Shown piece after piece: positions 52,575-59,852 of a stretch of 59,852 bases of DNA. Below the pieces are notes generated by a model. It saw nothing but the letters and a program-made list of their open reading frames with translations. It was not told the origin of the DNA and ran no database searches. Source of the DNA: Sphingomonadaceae bacterium 3R27E2-A (GTDB lineage: Bacteria > Pseudomonadota > Alphaproteobacteria > Sphingomonadales > Sphingomonadaceae); assembly GCA_005503165.1 (NCBI GenBank), contig SCNT01000029.1:1-59852 (forward strand). The letters run 5' to 3'. Each line of letters opens with the position of its first letter. Within the stretch, counting starts at the first letter, position 1. The translations under genes and the position numbers were made by a program.

Positions 52575-53765
52575 ATGGAGGGCGAAACGAGGGGATGGCG
52601 CTCGCGGCTGTGGCCGCGCGTACCGGCGGCGATTGCCGACGAGTTGGCGCTCGCCCGCGTCGCGCGGCTGCAGGTGCTGGTGCCGCTTCTCTATGCCACC
52701 CTCATCGCCGTCGTCGCGGTCGCGATGCTCGCCGCGGCGGGCGAGGCGCATTGGCTGATCCGCTACGGCATGCCGCTCGCGGCCATCGCCATCTCGGCGG
52801 CGCGGTTGATCCACTGGCTGCACAGCCGGTCGCGGCCGATGACCGCCGCCGCCGCGCGCCGCCTCGTTTCGCGGCTCGCGCTGCTCGCGGCGCCGATCGC
52901 GGCGCTGTGCGGCGTCTGGACCGCGGCGAGCTGGCTGTTCGCCGAACCCGGCCAGCGCAGTTACTATCCGATGTTCATGGTGATGGGCACGCTGACCACC
53001 GCCTTCTGCCTCGCCTCGGTGCGCGGCGCGACGCTTGCGGTGCTCGGCGCGGGCCTGACGCCCGTCATCGCCGCGCTGCTCGTCACGGGCAACCGCATGG
53101 ACCAGATCGCGGTGGCGATCGCCCTGCTCGCGCTCGCCTTCCTCGTCCGGCTGATATTCGACCAGCATGACCAGCAGGTCGAGATGCTGCTGCTCCGCCG
53201 CCGCCTGCGGCGGCAGGCGCTGACCGACCCGCTGACCGGGCTCGCCAACCGACGCGCGCTGCACATGGCCGCCGACGAGATATTCGCCGAAGGCGGCGAA
53301 CGCGGCGCGGCGCTGATCCTGCTCGACCTCGACGGCTTCAAGCCGGTCAACGATCGCCATGGGCACGCCGCCGGCGACCGCCTGCTGATCGCCATCGGAG
53401 GGCGTCTGCGCGCCCACGCGGGCGAAGGCGCGACCGTCGCGCGCATCGGCGGCGACGAATTCGCGATCCTTCTGCCCGGGTGCGATGCCGCGGCGCTCGA
53501 CATCCGCGCGAGCGCGCTGCTCGCCGCGCTCGCGCCGCCCTTCCCGATCGACGGCCAGCCGATCCGCATCGGGGCCACCGCCGGCCTCGCCGCGGCGCCC
53601 GCCGACGGGCTGACGCTGCTCGAGTTGATGCGCAGTGCCGACGCCGCGCTCTACGCCGCCAAGCCGGCGCGCGATGCCGCGCCGGTCAGTGCCGCGTCGC
53701 CGCCTCCGCCGCTGCCGGCGGCCGCGGCCACCAGGCCCAGGCGATCGCGAGCAGCGCGGCGATAA
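52575..53765 (+). CDS. Diguanylate cyclase (GGDEF) membrane protein
   Basis: A 396-residue protein. Six or so hydrophobic segments (about residues 33-190) form a membrane sensor part, followed by a catalytic GGDEF domain (about 215-375) with DPLTGLANRRAL and VARIGGDEFAILLPG. The active-site GGDEF is intact, and it should make cyclic di-GMP. An RxxD inhibitory site is not visible at the usual place before GGDEF. The Ala/Pro-rich C-terminus overlaps the convergent DoxX gene by 80 bases. It follows divK by 271 bases on the same strand. Confidence 0.92.
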   Translation: MEGETRGWRSRLWPRVPAAIADELALARVARLQVLVPLLYATLIAVVAVAMLAAAGEAHWLIRYGMPLAAIAISAARLIHWLHSRSRPMTAAAARRLVSRLALLAAPIAALCGVWTAASWLFAEPGQRSYYPMFMVMGTLTTAFCLASVRGATLAVLGAGLTPVIAALLVTGNRMDQIAVAIALLALAFLVRLIFDQHDQQVEMLLLRRRLRRQALTDPLTGLANRRALHMAADEIFAEGGERGAALILLDLDGFKPVNDRHGHAAGDRLLIAIGGRLRAHAGEGATVARIGGDEFAILLPGCDAAALDIRASALLAALAPPFPIDGQPIRIGATAGLAAAPADGLTLLELMRSADAALYAAKPARDAAPVSAASPPPPLPAAAATRPRRSRAARR

Positions 53766-54123
53766 GCAGGACGCTATATTCGACCCCGTTGCGCCCCGCG
53801 CCGACGACGAACCACCCCGCGGGCAGATGCACGAGGATCGCGCCGAGCGTCAGGATCGCGGCATGCCCCAGCGCGGCAAGGCTGGTCCAGCGGCGGACCA
53901 GTATCAGCGCGGGCCCGACAAGTTCGTACAGTGTCACCGCCATCGCCCAGCCAGCGCCAAAGGGAAAACCGATGCTGTCCAGCCATGTGCCGAAGGGCGC
54001 GACGAGCCCCATCGTCAGGCGGTAGGCGCCGTGGATCAGGATCAGCAGCGCGACGATGATGCGCAGCGCCTCCATCGCCGTAGCCGCGCGCGCGGGCGCC
54101 ACGCCTTCTCCTGGCAAGGCCAT
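53686..54123 (-). CDS. DoxX-like membrane protein
   Basis: A 145-residue protein with four hydrophobic helices (about residues 17-33, 48-64, 76-93 and 108-124), matching the DoxX/DoxD type. It has FGTWLDSIGFPFGAGWAMAV and GPALILVRRWTSLAALGHA. DoxX relatives are linked to oxidative stress or quinone metabolism. ATG 54123 has GGGGAG seven bases before it, and is preferred over a GTG at 54150 overlapping the nadE stop. The last 80 bases run antisense to the GGDEF gene's C-terminus. Confidence 0.75.
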   Translation of the reverse strand: MALPGEGVAPARAATAMEALRIIVALLILIHGAYRLTMGLVAPFGTWLDSIGFPFGAGWAMAVTLYELVGPALILVRRWTSLAALGHAAILTLGAILVHLPAGWFVVGAGRNGVEYSVLLIAALLAIAWAWWPRPPAAAEAATRH

Positions 54124-54146
54124 TCGCTTCTCCCCTTCCTGGCGTG

Positions 54147-55829
54147 TCACCCCGTCCGGAAACCATGGGTGATCGGGTAGCGGCGGTCGCGCCCGAAATT
54201 GCGCGTCGAGAGCTTCACCCCCGGCGGCGCTTGCCGGCGCTTATACTCGGCGATCGCCAGCAGCCGTTCGATCCGGGCCACCGCATCGCGATCGAAGCCG
54301 TATTTCGCGACGACATCGTCGACGCTCGCTTCCTCCTCGACGAGCATGTGCAGCATGCGGTCGAGGTCGGGGTAGGGCGGCAGGCTGTCCTCGTCCTTCT
54401 GGTCGGGGCGCAGCTCGGCGCTCGGCGGCTTGGTGATGACCGTATCGGGCATCACCGGCGCGATCGGGTTGCGCGACAGCCGCGGGATGTTTGCGTTGCG
54501 CCACTTGGCGAGCGCGAAAACGGTCATCTTGTAGGCGTCCTTGAGCGGGTTGTAGCCGCCCGCCATATCGCCATAGATGGTCGCATAACCGACGCTCATC
54601 TCGCTCTTGTTACCCGTGGTGAGCAGCATGGGGCCGAACTTGTTGCTGAGCGCCATCAGCGTCACGCCGCGGATGCGCGACTGGACATTTTCCTCGGTCG
54701 TGTCGACAGTCCGGTCGGCGAAGCTGTCCGAGAGCATGGTATCGAAGGCGTCGACCGCGGGCGCGATCGGAATCGTGTCGAGGCGGCAGCCGATCATCTT
54801 GGCGCAGCCCGCGGCATCGTCGAGGCTCGCCTGCCCCGTGAAGCGGCTGGGCAGCATTACGCTCCAGACCTTGTCGGGGCCGAGCGCATCGGCGGCGATA
54901 GCCGCGCAGATCGCCGAATCGATCCCGCCCGACAGCCCGAGCACCACGCCGGGGAAGCGGTTGCGCTCGACATAGTCGCGCAAGGACAGGATCATCGCGC
55001 TGTAGATGTCGGCGGGACGCGCTTCCCAGTCGGCGATCGTCCCGGGCGCGCAGGTCCAGCCGTCCCTCTCCGTATCGGGCGCGCCTCTCGTCCAGTGCGT
55101 GACGCGCTCCTCGGGCTCCCAGTCGGTCAGCCGGTGCGCCATCGATCCGTCGCCGTTCAGCACGAAGGAGCAGCCGTCGAACACGATCTCGTCCTGCCCG
55201 CCGATGCGGTTGAGGAAGATCACCGGCAGCGCGGTTTCGGCGACGCGCGCCGCGAACACCTGGCTGAGGCGCCGCTCGTCCTTGTCGATCTCATAGGGAC
55301 TGCCGTTGACCGAGATCAGCAGCTCGGCGCCCTGCCCCGCCAGATGTTCGCACACCGTCGGCAGCCAGCCGTCCTCGCAGATCGGCAACCCGAGCTTCAC
55401 GCCGCGCCATTCGACGACATCGGGCAGCGGGCCGGGGGCGAACACGCGCTTCTCGTCGAAAGTGCCGTAATTGGGCAGCTCGTGCTTGCGCCGCCTGGCG
55501 ACGATCCGGCCGCCGTCGAGCAGCGCGACGATGTTATAGAGGCTGCCCGCCTCCCATTCGACCGATCCGACGAGCATGGCGGGGCCACCGTCGTCGGTCT
55601 CGGCGGCGAGTTCGGCAAGGATTTTCGCCGCCCGCTCGGCGAGCGCGGGCTTGAGAACCAGATCCTCGGGGGGATAGCCGATCAGCTGCAGCTCGGGATA
55701 GAGGATCAGGTCGGCGTACGGGTGCCGCGCACGGACGGCGCGCATCGCATCGGCATTGGCGGCGAGGTCGCCGACCACCTGGGTCATCTGGGCAAGGACG
55801 ATGGAGAGCTGCTGCGCGGGGGAGGTCAT
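54147..55829 (-). CDS. nadE: Glutamine-dependent NAD+ synthetase
   Basis: A 560-residue two-domain enzyme making NAD from deamido-NAD, ATP and glutamine. The nitrilase-like glutaminase domain has Glu in LILYPELQLIGYPP, Lys in RRKHELPNYGTF and Cys in LGLPICEDGW. The synthetase domain has the ATP loop VVLGLSGGIDSAICA and KSEMSVGYATIYGDMAGGYN. AGG-rich sequence precedes ATG 55829. DoxX follows after 23 bases; the order suggests co-transcription. Confidence 0.96.
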   Translation of the reverse strand: MTSPAQQLSIVLAQMTQVVGDLAANADAMRAVRARHPYADLILYPELQLIGYPPEDLVLKPALAERAAKILAELAAETDDGGPAMLVGSVEWEAGSLYNIVALLDGGRIVARRRKHELPNYGTFDEKRVFAPGPLPDVVEWRGVKLGLPICEDGWLPTVCEHLAGQGAELLISVNGSPYEIDKDERRLSQVFAARVAETALPVIFLNRIGGQDEIVFDGCSFVLNGDGSMAHRLTDWEPEERVTHWTRGAPDTERDGWTCAPGTIADWEARPADIYSAMILSLRDYVERNRFPGVVLGLSGGIDSAICAAIAADALGPDKVWSVMLPSRFTGQASLDDAAGCAKMIGCRLDTIPIAPAVDAFDTMLSDSFADRTVDTTEENVQSRIRGVTLMALSNKFGPMLLTTGNKSEMSVGYATIYGDMAGGYNPLKDAYKMTVFALAKWRNANIPRLSRNPIAPVMPDTVITKPPSAELRPDQKDEDSLPPYPDLDRMLHMLVEEEASVDDVVAKYGFDRDAVARIERLLAIAEYKRRQAPPGVKLSTRNFGRDRRYPITHGFRTG

Positions 55830-55894
55830 GCAGCGGGTTTAGGACCAACCACCCGGATTTCAACCCACCGGGACGGGCGACCGCGCCCCGAGCC

Positions 55895-56284
55895 TCAGTC
55901 GTCGAGCAGCGCCAGCTTAACCCGCGCCGTGCCGCTGCGGTGCATGCCGATTTCCCTGGCTGCGGCGTGGCTGATGTCGATCACCCGCCCGCGCCCGAAC
56001 GGCCCTCGGTCGTTGATCCGCACCACCACGCTCTGCCCGTTCGACAGGTTCGTCACGCGCACCTTGCTGCCGAAGGGCAGGGTGCGGTGCGCGGCGGTCA
56101 GGTCGTCGGGATCGCACATCTCGCCATTGGCCGTGCGATTTCCCTCGAGTTCGCGGCTGTAATAGCTCGCCATCCCGGTCGCGACCTCGGTCTCGACGAC
56201 GGCGTCATTGTCGTCCCCGGGCTCCTGCGCGGCGGCCGGAAGCGCCAGCAGCATCGGCATCAGCATGACCAGAAGCGCCCGCAT
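55895..56284 (-). CDS. RlpA-family septal lytic transglycosylase
   Basis: A 129-residue exported protein with a signal peptide ending near LPAAAQ. The double-psi barrel has [21 protein letters not shown] and [20 protein letters not shown], with catalytic Asp in [18 protein letters not shown]. It lacks the SPOR domain of septal RlpA proteins, so localisation cues differ. It cleaves naked glycan strands or is a related barrel protein. A GGGAGG ribosome site precedes ATG 56284. It stands alone between gyrB and nadE. Confidence 0.87.
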   Translation of the reverse strand: MRALLVMLMPMLLALPAAAQEPGDDNDAVVETEVATGMASYYSRELEGNRTANGEMCDPDDLTAAHRTLPFGSKVRVTNLSNGQSVVVRINDRGPFGRGRVIDISHAAAREIGMHRSGTARVKLALLDD

Positions 56285-56372
56285 GACATCCTCCCCTGTT
56301 TTCTGGCGGCACAGAAACGCCCCGGGTGCGCGGCGGCAAGCCGGGCCGCGTCACGCCGCGCCGGATTTGCGA

Positions 56373-59006
<2,634 letters not shown>

Positions 59007-59020
59007 CTAGTTTCGCCGCC

Positions 59021-59455
59021 ATGAACCATCGTCTCCCCGCTTCGCTTGCCGCCACCCTCGCCTTCGCGCTCGCCGCCTGTTCGCAGCCCGCGCCGCCCGC
59101 CGACAATGCCCCGGTGGTCGCCGGCGACCCGCTCGCCTCGCGTCCGGTGATGATCGGCACCGAGGGCCCGCAGCTTCCGGCCTGTTCGAGCATCAGCCGG
59201 GTCAAGGACGGCGGCACCGACGTCTATTGGGCGCCGGGCGAAACGCGCGCGGTCAAGGCGAAGCTCGCCGGCGGGGTGCGCGTGTCGCTGTGCGAGGCGA
59301 CCGACGACGACGCCTGGTTCGGGGTGATCTTCCCGCCCGCGGGACAGGACGACACGCTCTGCGGCATCGGCCGCCCGATCCGCACCGCGCGCGAATATCA
59401 GGGGCCCTGCCGCTGGGGCTGGATCAAGGGCGGGACAGTACGGCTCGGGGCCTGA
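59021..59455 (+). CDS. Hypothetical lipoprotein
   Basis: A 144-residue predicted lipoprotein. The signal peptide ends at the lipobox ALAAC near residue 19. The mature protein contains AGDPLASRPVMIGTEG, LPACSSISRVKDGGTDVYWA and two more Cys (one in SLCEATDDDAWFGVIF, one each in DTLCGIGRPI and GPCRWGWIKG), suggesting disulfides in the periplasm. A beta-rich fold, perhaps an SH3-like domain (DAWFGVIF with WGWIKGG), is possible. No family is recognised. It is convergent with the next partial gene. Confidence 0.75.
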   Translation: MNHRLPASLAATLAFALAACSQPAPPADNAPVVAGDPLASRPVMIGTEGPQLPACSSISRVKDGGTDVYWAPGETRAVKAKLAGGVRVSLCEATDDDAWFGVIFPPAGQDDTLCGIGRPIRTAREYQGPCRWGWIKGGTVRLGA

Positions 59456-59464
59456 CAACGCGGA

Positions 59465-59852
59465 TCAGCCGCGGCAATCCTCGATCAGCCGCCCGATTTC
59501 CGACTGCACGGGCAAGGTCAGCGTGCTGCCGTTGTCTGCTTCCAGGGCAAAGCGGCCGCGGCTGAACGCGATGCGGTCGAGCTTGACGTCGCGCGCGCCG
59601 ATCGCGACGCGGCCGCTGGTCAGGCGCAGCTGGTCGGCGCCCGCGCTGGTTTTGAGCTGCACGTCGAGCGGCGCATCGGCCGCGCCGAGTCCGGCGCTGA
59701 GCTCGATCGACCCGCCGCTGCATGCCATCGTCACCAGCGGCGACGCGTTGCCCGCCTGCGCGAAGCGCGCGGTGCGCGATCCCGCGTCGTAACGCCATTC
59801 GCCGGTATCGAGCTGGCGCTGGTCCCACGGCTTGGCGGGCGGGGCGGGGGGC
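59465..59852 (-). CDS. Hypothetical protein, 5' end beyond window
   Basis: The frame is open from the window edge to the stop at 59465, so the N-terminus is missing; about 128 residues are visible. They start with a Pro-rich stretch, then DQRQLDTGEWRYDAGSRTAR, and continue with SGGSIELSAGLGAADAPLDV and SGRVAIGARDVKLDRIAFSR, a beta-sandwich-like pattern. TLPVQSEIGRLIEDCRG ends it. One Cys near MACSGGS and one at EDCRG could pair. Probably a secreted or periplasmic protein; family unknown. An internal ATG at 59734 could be mistaken for the start. Confidence 0.6.
   Translation of the reverse strand, partial: PPAPPAKPWDQRQLDTGEWRYDAGSRTARFAQAGNASPLVTMACSGGSIELSAGLGAADAPLDVQLKTSAGADQLRLTSGRVAIGARDVKLDRIAFSRGRFALEADNGSTLTLPVQSEIGRLIEDCRG

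Overview
The window is a GC-rich, densely packed chromosomal segment (one flanking line counted at 72% GC) from an alphaproteobacterium. It is most likely a sphingomonad near Sphingopyxis/Sphingomonas. The evidence is the order DUF3576-leuS-lptE-holA, the alphaproteobacterial markers MipZ, DivK and MmcB, a COQ9-family ubiquinone protein, a candidate SuhB/MmgR-type small RNA, and dispersed CCGTTCGTGTCGAGCG palindromes. The genus is inferred; no rRNA or tRNA gene lies in the window. No gene-free stretch exceeds 300 bases. The longest gaps (8192-8486, 35608-35887, 52304-52574, 13257-13523, 2294-2533) hold hairpins, a small RNA or inverted repeats as listed.

Layout. 1-1371: L,D-transpeptidase. 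1319-3618: a lower-GC islet with an unknown protein, a MerR-like regulator behind a perfect 20-bp inverted repeat, and a two-helix membrane microprotein. 3731-8191: pheST and an AraC-type regulator. 8487-13256: leuS-lptE-holA operon behind a DUF3576 lipoprotein. 13524-16394: an exported protein, a ThiE/TenI-like protein, a YggS-type PLP protein and a DUF4402 protein. 16489-19357: a translationally coupled type III PKS / methyltransferase / flavoprotein operon. 19447-24662: MsrB, a PBP1-type synthase, a metalloprotease / YcgN / SCO operon and an ankyrin protein. 24729-27062: HTH-RibB-RibA' fusion, ribH and a membrane protein. 27270-30039: Old Yellow Enzyme, a DMT transporter and a COQ9 protein. 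30093-33260: feoAB behind a Fur-like box, ssb and mmcB. 33257-35607: ribE and ribD separated by a 266-bp MITE-like element that fills the whole gap between them. 35752-35816: candidate sRNA. 35888-41636: thioesterase and M24 peptidase, divergent oligopeptidase B, a SUKH-like protein, a HAD protein and a 41-aa ribosomal protein L36. 41726-47805: galE, rpoN, lptB, phosphomannomutase/phosphoglucomutase and mipZ. 47889-52303: panC, a Sel1-like protein, a four-gene minus-strand operon (DUF3572, HAD, RidA, GNAT) and divK. 52575-59852: a GGDEF protein, DoxX, NAD synthetase, RlpA, gyrB, a lipoprotein and one gene cut by the window edge.

How the genes fit together. Most are housekeeping: aminoacylation, riboflavin synthesis split over two loci, envelope assembly (LptB, LptE, PBP1, L,D-transpeptidase, RlpA), iron uptake, cell-cycle control (MipZ, DivK) and replication or repair (GyrB, HolA, SSB, MmcB). 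The accessory and most interesting parts are the PKS operon, the low-GC islet with its dyad, the element inside the rib operon, the HTH-fused RibB with a palindrome in its promoter region, the sRNA locus, and a lower-GC SUKH-family gene without a visible partner toxin.
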